A stretch of DNA of 61,430 bases from NCBI RefSeq assembly GCF_003865405.1, contig NZ_RQVQ01000021.1:1-61430 (forward strand). The letters are read 5' to 3'. Made by a program: the position numbers and the translations under genes. Under the pieces are notes generated by a model that was given only the letters and a program-made list of their open reading frames with translations, was not told where the DNA came from and made no database searches. Shown here in pieces: positions 24,814 to 34,355 of this stretch (positions within the stretch are counted from its first letter, which is position 1; each line of letters starts with the position of its first letter). The stretch is from Paenimyroides tangerinum (lineage in GTDB: Bacteria > Bacteroidota > Bacteroidia > Flavobacteriales > Flavobacteriaceae).

Positions 24814-25536
24814 TTATCTTCTAAATTCGCTCAAAGTAATTGCTGTTGCTGTAGCTACATTTAAACTTTCTGTCGCTTGTAAAGTTCCAAATCTTGGAAT
24901 TGAAATTCGATTGCTTACCAATTTTTCAATTTCAGCAGAAATTCCATTTGCTTCATTTCCCATTACAATTATTCCATCTGTTGCTAATTTCTCATTATAA
25001 ATATTTTCTCCATCCATAAAGGTTCCATAAATAGGTAAATCCGTTTGTTCGAGATATTTTTTTAAATCAACATAATGAATATTAACTCGAGTAATAGAAC
25101 CCATGGTTGCCTGAACCACTTTCGGATTATAAACATCAACCGTTGTTTCGCTACAGATTAAATCAGAAATTCCAAACCAATCACAAAGTCGGATTATAGT
25201 TCCTAAATTTCCTGGATCACGAATATCATCCAAAGCAACTTGCAAACCTTCCGTTTTTGGTTGTGGTAAAGCTGGAATTTCAAAAACTGCCAAACAAGTA
25301 TTTGGATTCGTTAATGCAGAAATTTTCTTTAAATCGGATTCAGAAATTTGACTTATTAAGTTTGGTTGAACACCAAAGTCAAAATCTTCTGTTGAATAAA
25401 TATGAATTAATTTCAAATCTGATGCAATAAGCTCTTGAATCACTTTAATTCCTTCAGCGATAAATTTCTGTTCAATCTCACGAAATTTCTTTTGTTTCAA
25501 TTGACTGATTTGCTTTATTTGATTTTTACTTATCAT
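24814..25536 (-). CDS. TrmH-family (SpoU) RNA methyltransferase
   Basis: A 240-residue 2'-O-ribose RNA methyltransferase of the SPOUT class. The N-terminal substrate-binding part begins MISKNQIKQISQLKQKKFRE. The catalytic knot motifs DIRDPGNLGTIIRLCDWFG, IVMGNEANGIS and SLNVATATAITLSEF are all present. Target RNA, rRNA or tRNA, cannot be told from sequence. In related genomes it follows porT convergently, as here. Confidence 0.93.
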   Translation of the reverse strand: MISKNQIKQISQLKQKKFREIEQKFIAEGIKVIQELIASDLKLIHIYSTEDFDFGVQPNLISQISESDLKKISALTNPNTCLAVFEIPALPQPKTEGLQVALDDIRDPGNLGTIIRLCDWFGISDLICSETTVDVYNPKVVQATMGSITRVNIHYVDLKKYLEQTDLPIYGTFMDGENIYNEKLATDGIIVMGNEANGISAEIEKLVSNRISIPRFGTLQATESLNVATATAITLSEFRR

Positions 25537-25688
25537 ATTTTCTATTTAATATTAGGCAAATTTATAAAGTAAAACTCATAATAAATAGAAACAAAACAAA
25601 TAATGTTTTTACAATATCATAATCTCGAAAAAATAGAATCTTTTGGTAAACAAAAAATTGTATTTTTACATTCTATTTTATTACGACT

Positions 25689-28250
25689 TTGAAAAAATAC
25701 ATCTCTAAAACAGCAATAGTTATCATTTCAAGCATGATTTTGTATTCTTGCTCTTTGACAAAAAGAGTACCAGATGGCGAACAACTTTTAATGAAAAATG
25801 AGATTTCAAAAAATGGCAAAAAGGAATCTTCTGATGCCATAAAAGGTCAATTATACCAACATCCAAATTCCAATTTATTTGGGATGAGAATTCGTTTGCA
25901 ATTATATAATTTAGCAAAGGTTAATGCAGACTCTTCATATAACGCTTGGTTAAAAAGAAATCCAAATACCAATCGTTTTTTAATTTCTGTTTTGTCAGAA
26001 AAACAAACCGATCGTTTAGGAAAGTCGTTTTTAGTTTCAGGAATTAGCAATTCTTTGAAAAATCTTGGAGAAAAACCGGTTCTTTTGAATGAAGATCAAG
26101 CAAAAAAATCAACATTACGATTACGAAATTACTATTTCAACCGTGGTTTTTTCAACACTAAGGTGGATTATAAAATCGACTCAATTAAACTTAAAGAAGC
26201 TAAGGTTGATTACACAATTACTACAGGCGAACCGTTTTATATTGATAGTTTATATTCAACAGTATATTCTAAAGATTTAGAAACTTTGTATAATTTGAAT
26301 GAAAAACGCTCATTAATCAAACTAAATAAACAATATAACAGCGCAATTTTAGACGAAGAGAGAGAGCGAATTACAACATTATTTAGAGATAATGGTGCTT
26401 ACGATTTTCAGAAAACATTTATTAATTATGAGATTGATACAATTGGAAAAAATCACAAAGCAGACATCAACCTAATAATCAATGACAAAACAGTAAAAAC
26501 AGGTGATTCTTTAATAAAAGAACCTTTTAAAATATATACACTAAGTAAAGTTAATGTTTACACATTAAACAAAACCGCTAGCAATCGAAGAATGTTAACG
26601 GACACGATTGATTATAATGGAGTTAAAATTTTAAGTGAAGGTCCTTTGAACTATCGCCCTAAAGTTTTAACAAATACCATTTTCTTAGAGCCAGAAACAA
26701 AATATAGCGATAGCAGAAGATTATTAACTTCTCGTTCATTAAGTAATTTACGAGTTTTCAATTATCCATCAATCGAATTTGTAAAAGATCCAGCAGATAG
26801 TACGGGACAATCCTTGATAACTAACATTACTTTAGTTCCAAAACAAAGAGCGGTTTTTAGACCATCTATAGACGTAACACATTCAAACATTCAAGATTTT
26901 GGAATTCTAGGAAGTCTAAACTATGATTTCAACAATGTTTTTAAAGGAGCTGAAATTTTAAGTGTTGGTGTTCGCGGAAGTATTGGTTCGTCTGCAAGTA
27001 AATATAGAAGTGTCGAAAATTCTTTTTTTGACATCTTAGAATATGGAGCCGATGTTAAATTATCCTTTCCTCGATTTGTATTCTTCACAGATACCGATAA
27101 AATTCTACCTAGAAGAATGTTTCCAGTTACCAATATAAGTTTAGGATTTTCAAGTCAACAAAATATCGGTCTTGACAAAAGAAACTTAACTGCTGTTTAC
27201 AACTACAATTGGAGTCCACGCAGAAGAACAAATTTCAATTTGGATTTATTGAATTTACAATATGTTCGAAACTTAAATCCTGGAAATTATTTTAATGTTT
27301 ACAAATCTTCTTACAATACATTAAACGCAATTTCAAGAGGTACAGATACTAATCCAAATTATTTAAACAATCAAGGAAATTTGGATATTGGTAATGATGG
27401 CCCTGATCATTTTATACAAGACGTTTTAGCTGGAGACACAACAATTGCAGATAATTCTCCAGAATACAAAACGGTAAGTAGCATTAATGAACGAAAAAAT
27501 AGACTTACTGAAAACAACTTAATACTTGCGTCAAACATTACATTCACGCAATCGTCAAGAACAAATATTGATGACAATGAGTTTTTTATCCTTAAAACTA
27601 AAATTGAATCAGCAGGAAATATAGCAAGTTTACTTTCTAAACTTCAAAAAAACAACATTCGCGAAGACGGTTCAAAAACTTTATTCGACGTAGCCTATTC
27701 ACAATATATAAAAGGAGAAGTTGATTTTATAAAATACATAGATTTAGGCAACAAAAAAATTATAGCGTTTAGAGCATTTGGAGGTATTGCAATTCCGTAC
27801 GGAAATTCAAAAAGCATTCCCTTTTCTCGAAGTTATTTTGCCGGAGGTTCAAATGACAACCGCGCATGGCAATCTTATCGTTTAGGACCAGGAAGTAGTG
27901 GTGGAATAAATGATTTTAACGAAGCAAACATGAAATTATTATTTTCTGCAGAATATCGTTTTAATTTAACAGGAAAATGGAACCTTGGTTTATTTGCAGA
28001 TGCAGGAAATATTTGGAATGTTTTAGACAATGTTCAAGACGATGCAATGAAATTTAAAGGATTTGAATCTTTAGAAGAAATTGCTCTTGGAACAGGACTT
28101 GGAATTCGCTACGATTTAGGTTTTTTTGTAATCCGTTGTGACGTAGGATTTAAGACTTACAATCCAGGAAAATCTCCTGGTGAAAGATGGTTCAAAGAAT
28201 TTAATTTAAGCGATGCTGTTTTAAATGTAGGAATTAACTATCCATTTTAA
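25689..28250 (+). CDS. tamL: Translocation and assembly module lipoprotein TamL (BamA/TamA family)
   Basis: An 853-residue protein with a lipoprotein signal (ILYSC, Cys21), POTRA-like domains in the first 320 residues, and an Omp85 (surface antigen D15) barrel from about 400 to the end. The final barrel segment is typical, closing with LNVGINYPF. It probably assembles proteins in the outer membrane together with a TamB homologue. The start codon is TTG: the first in-frame ATG, at 25734, would remove most of the signal peptide. It is followed by fbaA after 55 bases. Confidence 0.85.
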   Translation: MKKYISKTAIVIISSMILYSCSLTKRVPDGEQLLMKNEISKNGKKESSDAIKGQLYQHPNSNLFGMRIRLQLYNLAKVNADSSYNAWLKRNPNTNRFLISVLSEKQTDRLGKSFLVSGISNSLKNLGEKPVLLNEDQAKKSTLRLRNYYFNRGFFNTKVDYKIDSIKLKEAKVDYTITTGEPFYIDSLYSTVYSKDLETLYNLNEKRSLIKLNKQYNSAILDEERERITTLFRDNGAYDFQKTFINYEIDTIGKNHKADINLIINDKTVKTGDSLIKEPFKIYTLSKVNVYTLNKTASNRRMLTDTIDYNGVKILSEGPLNYRPKVLTNTIFLEPETKYSDSRRLLTSRSLSNLRVFNYPSIEFVKDPADSTGQSLITNITLVPKQRAVFRPSIDVTHSNIQDFGILGSLNYDFNNVFKGAEILSVGVRGSIGSSASKYRSVENSFFDILEYGADVKLSFPRFVFFTDTDKILPRRMFPVTNISLGFSSQQNIGLDKRNLTAVYNYNWSPRRRTNFNLDLLNLQYVRNLNPGNYFNVYKSSYNTLNAISRGTDTNPNYLNNQGNLDIGNDGPDHFIQDVLAGDTTIADNSPEYKTVSSINERKNRLTENNLILASNITFTQSSRTNIDDNEFFILKTKIESAGNIASLLSKLQKNNIREDGSKTLFDVAYSQYIKGEVDFIKYIDLGNKKIIAFRAFGGIAIPYGNSKSIPFSRSYFAGGSNDNRAWQSYRLGPGSSGGINDFNEANMKLLFSAEYRFNLTGKWNLGLFADAGNIWNVLDNVQDDAMKFKGFESLEEIALGTGLGIRYDLGFFVIRCDVGFKTYNPGKSPGERWFKEFNLSDAVLNVGINYPF

Positions 28251-28259
28251 TAAAATTAC

Positions 28260-28267
28260 TATTTTTG
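28260..28267 (+). promoter_or_regulatory. Possible -7 box of fbaA
   Basis: TATTTTTG, 38 bases before the ATG. No clear -33 box. Confidence 0.45.
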
Positions 28268-28305
28268 TAAACATTTAAATTAAACAAAAAAAACACAACT
28301 AAAAT

Positions 28306-29373
28306 ATGGCACATAACATTAAACCTGGAGTAGCAACAGGTGATCAAGTTCAAGAAATCTTCAGATATGCAAAAGAAAAAGGATTTGCTTTACCTGCAAT
28401 TAACGTAACAAATTCTAGCAATATCAATGGTGTAATGGAAACAGCAGCAAAATTAAATGCTCCTGTTATCATTCAGTTCTCTAACGGAGGAGGATTATTT
28501 ATGGCTGGAAAAGGTTTGTCAAATGAAAATGAAAAAGCAGCTATTGCAGGATGCGTTTCTGGTGCAAAACACGTACATGAATTAGCAGAATTATACGGTG
28601 CAACTGTAATTTTACACACAGATCATTGTGCAAAAAAATTATTACCTTGGATTGATGGATTATTAGATGCAAGCGAAAAATTCTTTGCTGAAACTGGTAA
28701 ACCATTATTCTCTTCTCACATGATTGATCTTTCTGAAGAACCAATCGAAGAAAACTTAGAAATCTCTAAAAAATATTTAGAGCGTATGAGTAAAATGGGA
28801 ATGACTTTAGAAATTGAATTAGGAATCACAGGTGGTGAAGAAGACGGAGTTGACAATTCAGATGTTGATTCTTCAAAATTATACACACAACCAGAAGAAG
28901 TAGCTTACGCTTACGAAGAATTAATGAAAGTTTCTCCTCGTTTCACAATCGCAGCAGCTTTCGGAAATGTTCATGGTGTTTACAAACCAGGAAACGTAAA
29001 ATTGACTCCAAAAATTTTAGACAATTCTCAAAAATTTGTTGAGCAAAAGTACGAAACTACAGCTAATCCAATTGATTTTGTATTCCATGGAGGATCAGGT
29101 TCGACATTAGAAGAAATCAGAGAATCTATTGGTTACGGAGTTATCAAAATGAATTTAGATACCGATTTACAATTTGCTTTCACAGAAGGTGCGAGAGATT
29201 ACATGGTTTCTAAAATAGATTATTTAAAAACACAAATTGGAAATCCAGAAGGAGAAGAACTTCCAAATAAAAAATATTATGATCCACGTAAATGGTTACG
29301 CGAATCAGAATTAACATTCAACAAACGATTAGAACAAGCTTTCTCTGATTTAAACAACGTAAACACGCTGTAA
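28306..29373 (+). CDS. fbaA: Class II fructose-bisphosphate aldolase
   Basis: A 355-residue zinc-dependent glycolytic enzyme that splits fructose 1,6-bisphosphate. The zinc and catalytic motif ILHTDHCAKK is clear. The late ligands appear in FGNVHGVYKPGNV and VFHGGSGSTLEEI, and GVIKMNLDTDLQFAFT ends the active site. Size and sequence fit the long class IIA form (E. coli FbaA). It lies between tamL and accD, 31 bases before accD. Confidence 0.96.
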   Translation: MAHNIKPGVATGDQVQEIFRYAKEKGFALPAINVTNSSNINGVMETAAKLNAPVIIQFSNGGGLFMAGKGLSNENEKAAIAGCVSGAKHVHELAELYGATVILHTDHCAKKLLPWIDGLLDASEKFFAETGKPLFSSHMIDLSEEPIEENLEISKKYLERMSKMGMTLEIELGITGGEEDGVDNSDVDSSKLYTQPEEVAYAYEELMKVSPRFTIAAAFGNVHGVYKPGNVKLTPKILDNSQKFVEQKYETTANPIDFVFHGGSGSTLEEIRESIGYGVIKMNLDTDLQFAFTEGARDYMVSKIDYLKTQIGNPEGEELPNKKYYDPRKWLRESELTFNKRLEQAFSDLNNVNTL

Positions 29374-29404
29374 TAAAATCGCTGAAGCTATTAAAAATTA
29401 AAAT

Positions 29405-30259
29405 ATGGCTTGGTTTAAAAGAACTGAAAAAGGGATTCAAACCCCAACTGAAGATAAAAAAGACACACCAAAAGGTTTATGGTACAAATCTCCAACAGGT
29501 AAAATTGTTGATGCAGATGAACTTGCTGCAAACTTATGGGTAAGCCCAGAAGACGGCTACCACGTTAGAATTGGAAGTAACGAATATTACAAAATTTTAT
29601 TCGACGACAACAAATACACAGAATTATTTGAAAAAATTGTATCAAAAGATATTTTAGATTTCGTTGATACAAAAAAATATACAGATCGTTTAAAAGAAGC
29701 ACAAAGCAAAACCAAATTGAAAGATGCGGTTCGTGTTGCTGTAGGAAAATCTAAAGGAGCTGATTTAGTAGTTGCTTGTATGGATTTCGCTTTTATCGGT
29801 GGTTCAATGGGATCTGTTGTTGGAGAAAAAATCGCAAGAGGAATTGATTATTCAATCAAAAATAAAATTCCTTTTATGATGATTTCCAAATCTGGTGGTG
29901 CACGTATGATGGAAGCTGCTTTTTCTTTAATGCAAATGGCAAAAACTTCTGCAAAATTAGCTCAATTAGCAGAAGCAAAAATCCCTTATATTTCTTTATG
30001 TACCGATCCAACTACTGGTGGAACAACTGCTTCTTATGCGATGTTAGGTGATATTAATATTGCTGAACCTGGAGCTTTAATCGGATTTGCGGGACCTCGT
30101 ATCGTAAAAGACACAACAGGTAAAGATTTACCAGAAGGTTTCCAAACATCAGAATTTTTATTAGAGCACGGATTCTTAGATTTTGTTACACATCGTAAAA
30201 AATTAAAAGATAACGTTAATCTATATATCGATTTGATTTTAAATCGTCCAGTTAGATAA
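29405..30259 (+). CDS. accD: Acetyl-CoA carboxylase carboxyltransferase beta subunit
   Basis: A 284-residue subunit of acetyl-CoA carboxylase, which makes malonyl-CoA for fatty-acid synthesis. The carboxyltransferase core is intact ([58 protein letters not shown]). The N-terminal zinc ribbon found in E. coli AccD (four cysteines at 27, 30, 46 and 49) is absent as a metal site: the matching region, residues 24-60, has no cysteine. From memory, the same loss occurs in other Bacteroidota. It ends at a strong terminator. Confidence 0.96.
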   Translation: MAWFKRTEKGIQTPTEDKKDTPKGLWYKSPTGKIVDADELAANLWVSPEDGYHVRIGSNEYYKILFDDNKYTELFEKIVSKDILDFVDTKKYTDRLKEAQSKTKLKDAVRVAVGKSKGADLVVACMDFAFIGGSMGSVVGEKIARGIDYSIKNKIPFMMISKSGGARMMEAAFSLMQMAKTSAKLAQLAEAKIPYISLCTDPTTGGTTASYAMLGDINIAEPGALIGFAGPRIVKDTTGKDLPEGFQTSEFLLEHGFLDFVTHRKKLKDNVNLYIDLILNRPVR

Positions 30260-30263
30260 AATA

Positions 30264-30299
30264 AAAAAAGCATTTTCAAAAACGAAAATGCTTTTTTTT
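30264..30299. terminator. Shared terminator of accD and the permease gene
   Basis: AAAAAGCATTTTC pairs with GAAAATGCTTTTT around a 7-base A-rich loop, with T and A tracts outside. Confidence 0.9.
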
Positions 30300-30315
30300 A
30301 TAGAATAATCTGAGT

Positions 30316-31563
30316 TTACATTCCAGAACGAATTGCTTCAACCGGATCCAATTTAGAAGCTGAAAGCGCTGGTAAAATCCCTGAAATCAAACCAATAAAA
30401 CTTGCTAAAGACAATCCGATTATTACATTCGTAAAACTTAAAACAAACTCAAATGAAGATAATGACGTTACTACAATCGCAATTAAATAAACCAAAACTA
30501 CACCGACCAATCCTCCGATAAAAGAAAGAATTACGGCTTCGAATAAAAACTGATATAAAATAAAATGATTCTTTGCGCCTAATGCTTTTTGTATTCCGAT
30601 AATATGTGTTCGTTCTTTAACCGAAACAAACATAATATTTGCAATACCAAATCCTCCAACCAATAAAGAAAAAGCACTAATAATCCAGCCAACTAAATTT
30701 AAGCTACCTACAATATTATCGATAAATTGAGTCAAACCGGCAAATTCGTTTAAGAAGAAATTATCGATATCCGAAGGTTTCAACCCTCGAAATGTTCGTA
30801 ACTTTAAAGTAATATCATCTTTGAAAATATCAGAATCAAAACCTTTTTTTGGCTTTGCAACGATCACTGGAGTAAGATAATTACTATTCTCTCCATAATA
30901 TTGTCTTAGAAAATTTGATGGAATAAAAACCTGCAAATCTTTTGATTGTCCAAATGAAGATGAACCTTGTTTTTCTAAAACACCTATGACATCAAATCGT
31001 TTTCCATACAATCGAACAGTTTGACCTATAGGATTTACATTCGGAAACAAAACTTCTGCTATTTCATAACCTAAAACAATTACTGAACTTCCAGATGCAT
31101 CTTCACTTTCATTAAAAAAACGCCCTTTTTCGACTTTTATATTATCTATATATTGGTAATCAAAACTACAAGGAGAAATCGAAACATCATTTGCAGTTGC
31201 GAATTCTGACTTTATATTTTGCGAATTGGTAAAATAATTAAAAGAAATACGGTCAATACTAGCTACATTTCGTTTTAGATAATCATATTCATCATATTTC
31301 ATATCTGGAAATTGTTCTATTTTCCACTTTGGAACATCAGTTGGTGAAAAAGAATATTGAAAAATGTTTAACATCGAGTTATCCATTCCTGCTAAATCTT
31401 TACGAATTCCTTTATCCATAGAATCTACTGCAGCCAAAACAGCAATAATCGAAAAAATCCCGACTGTAACTCCCAAAAGAGAAAGCAAAGTTCGCAATTT
31501 ATTTGTTCGCAATGCATTGAGTGCAAACAATAAACTTTCTTTAATTAGCTTTAAATAAATCAT
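30316..31563 (-). CDS. MacB-like ABC transporter permease
   Basis: A 415-residue inner-membrane protein. It has one N-terminal helix (about 18-42, LRTLLSLLGVTVGIFSIIAV), a large periplasmic domain of the MacB_PCD type (about 45-275) and three C-terminal helices with the FtsX fold (INIMFVSVKERTHIIGIQKALGA region onwards). MacB/LolC-like permeases drive periplasmic transport rather than a channel. The final motif SKLDPVEAIRSGM is typical. The ATPase partner is not encoded here. It lies alone, divergent from purH. Confidence 0.9.
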   Translation of the reverse strand: MIYLKLIKESLLFALNALRTNKLRTLLSLLGVTVGIFSIIAVLAAVDSMDKGIRKDLAGMDNSMLNIFQYSFSPTDVPKWKIEQFPDMKYDEYDYLKRNVASIDRISFNYFTNSQNIKSEFATANDVSISPCSFDYQYIDNIKVEKGRFFNESEDASGSSVIVLGYEIAEVLFPNVNPIGQTVRLYGKRFDVIGVLEKQGSSSFGQSKDLQVFIPSNFLRQYYGENSNYLTPVIVAKPKKGFDSDIFKDDITLKLRTFRGLKPSDIDNFFLNEFAGLTQFIDNIVGSLNLVGWIISAFSLLVGGFGIANIMFVSVKERTHIIGIQKALGAKNHFILYQFLFEAVILSFIGGLVGVVLVYLIAIVVTSLSSFEFVLSFTNVIIGLSLASFIGLISGILPALSASKLDPVEAIRSGM

Positions 31564-31698
31564 TCAGATTGAATAGAAATTGATATAAATATAAGTAGAA
31601 AAACAAGAGATATTGTTACAATAAATTTGTAAAATATTTTTAAGTATGAATATTTGAAAATCAATTCATTTTTTTTTTATTTAATGAATAACAAATAG

Positions 31699-31706
31699 TA
31701 ATTTTG
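31699..31706 (+). promoter_or_regulatory. Possible -7 box of purH
   Basis: TAATTTTG, 26 bases before the ATG; the next bases are CA as in other strong promoters here. Confidence 0.45.
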
Positions 31707-31732
31707 CATCTTAAACACAAGACACAACTATA

Positions 31733-33259
31733 ATGACAACAACTAAAAAGATTCAATCTGCATTAATATCAGTTTTTGATAAAAATGGTTTAGAACCAAT
31801 CGTAAAAAAATTACACGAGAACAACGTAGTTATTTATTCTACTGGAGGAACAGAAACATTTATCAAAGATTTAGGTATTCCTGTAGTTCCTGTTGAGGAC
31901 GTTACATCTTACCCATCAATTTTAGGCGGACGCGTTAAAACTTTACATCCAAAAATTTTTGGAGGAATTTTGAACCGTCAAGACCATGAAGGTGATGTAC
32001 AACAAATGCAAGAATTTGCTATTCCTCAGATCGATTTAGTTATTGTTGATTTATATCCGTTTGAAAACACAGTAGCTTCTAAAGCACCAGAAGCTGATAT
32101 TATAGAAAAAATTGACATCGGTGGAATTTCTTTGATACGTGCTGCTGCTAAAAACTTTAAAGATACAGTTATCGTTGCTTCTGTTGATGAATATGAATTA
32201 TTCTTAAACATGATTACAGAAAGTAATGGTTCAACAACTTTAGAAGAAAGAAGATTGTTAGCTACTCGCGCTTTCCATGTTTCTTCTAACTATGATAGCG
32301 CTATTTTCAACTACTTTAAAACAGACGAAACAGTATTAAAAATCAGTGAAGCAAACGGTCAAACTTTACGTTACGGAGAAAACCCACATCAAAAAGGATT
32401 TTTCTTTGGGAATTTTGATGAAATGTTTACAAAAGTTCACGGAAAAGAGTTATCTTACAATAATTTATTGGACGTTGATGCTGGTGTAAAATTAATGGAA
32501 GAGTTTAGAAATGAAGCTCCTACGTTTGCTATCCTTAAACACAATAACGCTTGTGGAGTTGCACAAAAACCAACTATGGTTGATGCTTATTTAACAGCTT
32601 TAGCTGGTGATCCAACTTCTGCATTTGGTGGTGTTTTAATCGCAAATGGAAACATTGATGTAGCAACTGCAGAAGAAATAAATAAATTATTCTGTGAAAT
32701 TGTAATCGCTCCTTCTTACGATGACGAAGCTATTACTATTTTACAAAGCAAAAAAAATAGAATTATTCTAATCATTAACGATGTAGAATTACCAAATAAA
32801 CAAGTTCGTAGCTGCTTAAACGGAATTTTGGTTCAAGATAAAGATTATATCACTGACACAAGAGAACATTTAACTTACGTTACAAACTTAAAACCAACTG
32901 AAGAACAAATTGAAGATTTATTATTTGCATCTAAAATTTGCAAACACACCAAATCGAATACAATTGTTTTAGTAAAAAACAAACAATTATGTTCATCTGG
33001 AACAGGACAAACATCACGAGTTGATGCTTTAAATCAAGCAATTGAAAAAGCAAATTCTTTTAATATTGAATTAAAAGGAGCAGTAATGGCAAGTGATGCA
33101 TTTTTCCCATTCCCAGATTGTGTTGAAATTGCTAATAATGCAGGAATAGCTGCTGTTATTCAACCAGGAGGTTCAATCAAAGATGAGTTAAGTGTTACTT
33201 ACTGCAACGAAAATAATCTTGCAATGGTTACAACAGGAATTCGTCATTTTAAACATTAA
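31733..33259 (+). CDS. purH: Bifunctional AICAR formyltransferase / IMP cyclohydrolase
   Basis: A 508-residue enzyme for the last two steps of IMP synthesis. The N-terminal cyclohydrolase domain has STGGTETFIKDLG, DVTSYPSILGGRVKTLHP and IDIGGISLIRAAAKNF. The C-terminal formyltransferase domain has LRYGENPHQKG, LKHNNACGVA (the K-H of the active site; an A replaces the more common P) and GIAAVIQPGGSIKD. Full length for the family. A promoter-like -7 box lies 26 bases upstream. No other purine gene is in the window. Confidence 0.97.
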   Translation: MTTTKKIQSALISVFDKNGLEPIVKKLHENNVVIYSTGGTETFIKDLGIPVVPVEDVTSYPSILGGRVKTLHPKIFGGILNRQDHEGDVQQMQEFAIPQIDLVIVDLYPFENTVASKAPEADIIEKIDIGGISLIRAAAKNFKDTVIVASVDEYELFLNMITESNGSTTLEERRLLATRAFHVSSNYDSAIFNYFKTDETVLKISEANGQTLRYGENPHQKGFFFGNFDEMFTKVHGKELSYNNLLDVDAGVKLMEEFRNEAPTFAILKHNNACGVAQKPTMVDAYLTALAGDPTSAFGGVLIANGNIDVATAEEINKLFCEIVIAPSYDDEAITILQSKKNRIILIINDVELPNKQVRSCLNGILVQDKDYITDTREHLTYVTNLKPTEEQIEDLLFASKICKHTKSNTIVLVKNKQLCSSGTGQTSRVDALNQAIEKANSFNIELKGAVMASDAFFPFPDCVEIANNAGIAAVIQPGGSIKDELSVTYCNENNLAMVTTGIRHFKH

Positions 33260-33264
33260 TTTGT

Positions 33265-33272
33265 TATTTTTG
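33265..33272 (+). promoter_or_regulatory. Possible -7 box of the mre operon
   Basis: TATTTTTG in the 54-base gap between purH and mreB. No strong -33 box. Confidence 0.45.
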
Positions 33273-33313
33273 TAAACTAAAATTTTAATTAACCTAATAC
33301 CCTTTTAACGAAT

Positions 33314-34342
33314 ATGGGATTTTTTGATTTCATGACCGAGGAAATTGCAATGGACCTTGGTACTGCTAATACACTTGTTATTCACAATGGAAAAGTTGTG
33401 GTAGACAGTCCGTCTATCGTAGCTCGTGATAGAGTTACTGGAAAAATTATTGCAGTAGGTAAAGAAGCAAGTTTAATGCAGGGTAAAACCCATGATAACA
33501 TTAAAACCATCCGCCCGTTAAAAGACGGAGTAATTGCAGATTTCGATGCTTCTGAAAAGATGATTAGTCTTTTTATTAAAAGTATTCCAGCTTTAAAGAA
33601 AAAAATGTTCACTCCTGCCCTACGTATGGTTGTTTGTATTCCTTCTGGAATTACGGAGGTAGAAATGCGTGCGGTAAAAGAATCGTGTGAACGTGTAAAT
33701 GGCAAAGAAGTTTACTTAATTCACGAACCAATGGCAGCAGCTATTGGAATTGGTATTGACATCATGCAGCCAAAAGGAAACATGATTGTTGACATAGGTG
33801 GAGGAACTTCTGAAATTGCTGTACTTGCATTAGGTGGAATTGTTTGTGATAAATCAGTAAAAATTGCTGGTGATGTTTTTACAAATGATATCATTTATTA
33901 CATGAGAACGCAACATAACTTATTCGTTGGAGAAGGAACCGCAGAGAAAATTAAAATTCAAATCGGAGCTGCAATCGAAGATTTAGATCAAGGTCCAGAA
34001 GATATGTTAGTTCAAGGACGAGATTTATTAACAGGTAAACCAAAACAAATCAATATTTCTTATAGAGAGATTGCAAAAGCTTTAGACAAATCGATTCAAC
34101 GAATTGAAGATGCAGTTATGGAAACTTTATCTCAAACTCCTCCAGAATTAGCTGCAGATATCTATAACACAGGAATTTTCTTAGCAGGTGGCGGTTCTTT
34201 ATTGAGAGGTTTAGATAAACGTATTTCTCAAAAAACAGATTTACCAGTTTATATTGCAGAAGATCCATTAAGAGCCGTAGTACGTGGAACAGGAATGGTA
34301 ATTAAAGACATCAATAAATACAGAAGTATTCTTATCAAATAA
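33314..34342 (+). CDS. mreB: Rod-shape-determining actin homologue MreB
   Basis: A 342-residue bacterial actin that forms membrane-bound filaments and directs side-wall peptidoglycan synthesis. Typical sequence includes the phosphate loop MDLGTANTLV, the motif GGGTSEIAVLALGG and the C-terminal FLAGGGSLLRGLD. An amphipathic N-terminus (MGFFDFMTEEI) likely binds the membrane. It heads mreB-mreC-mreD-PBP2-rodA, the elongasome module, and suggests rod-shaped cells. Confidence 0.97.
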   Translation: MGFFDFMTEEIAMDLGTANTLVIHNGKVVVDSPSIVARDRVTGKIIAVGKEASLMQGKTHDNIKTIRPLKDGVIADFDASEKMISLFIKSIPALKKKMFTPALRMVVCIPSGITEVEMRAVKESCERVNGKEVYLIHEPMAAAIGIGIDIMQPKGNMIVDIGGGTSEIAVLALGGIVCDKSVKIAGDVFTNDIIYYMRTQHNLFVGEGTAEKIKIQIGAAIEDLDQGPEDMLVQGRDLLTGKPKQINISYREIAKALDKSIQRIEDAVMETLSQTPPELAADIYNTGIFLAGGGSLLRGLDKRISQKTDLPVYIAEDPLRAVVRGTGMVIKDINKYRSILIK

Positions 34343-34355
34343 TTAAAGAAAAAGC

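Noticed and set aside
32521..32580. Ala instead of Pro in the purH KHNNACG motif as a loss of function
   Set aside because: The catalytic Lys and His are kept, and the rest of both domains is intact; it looks like a lineage variant.
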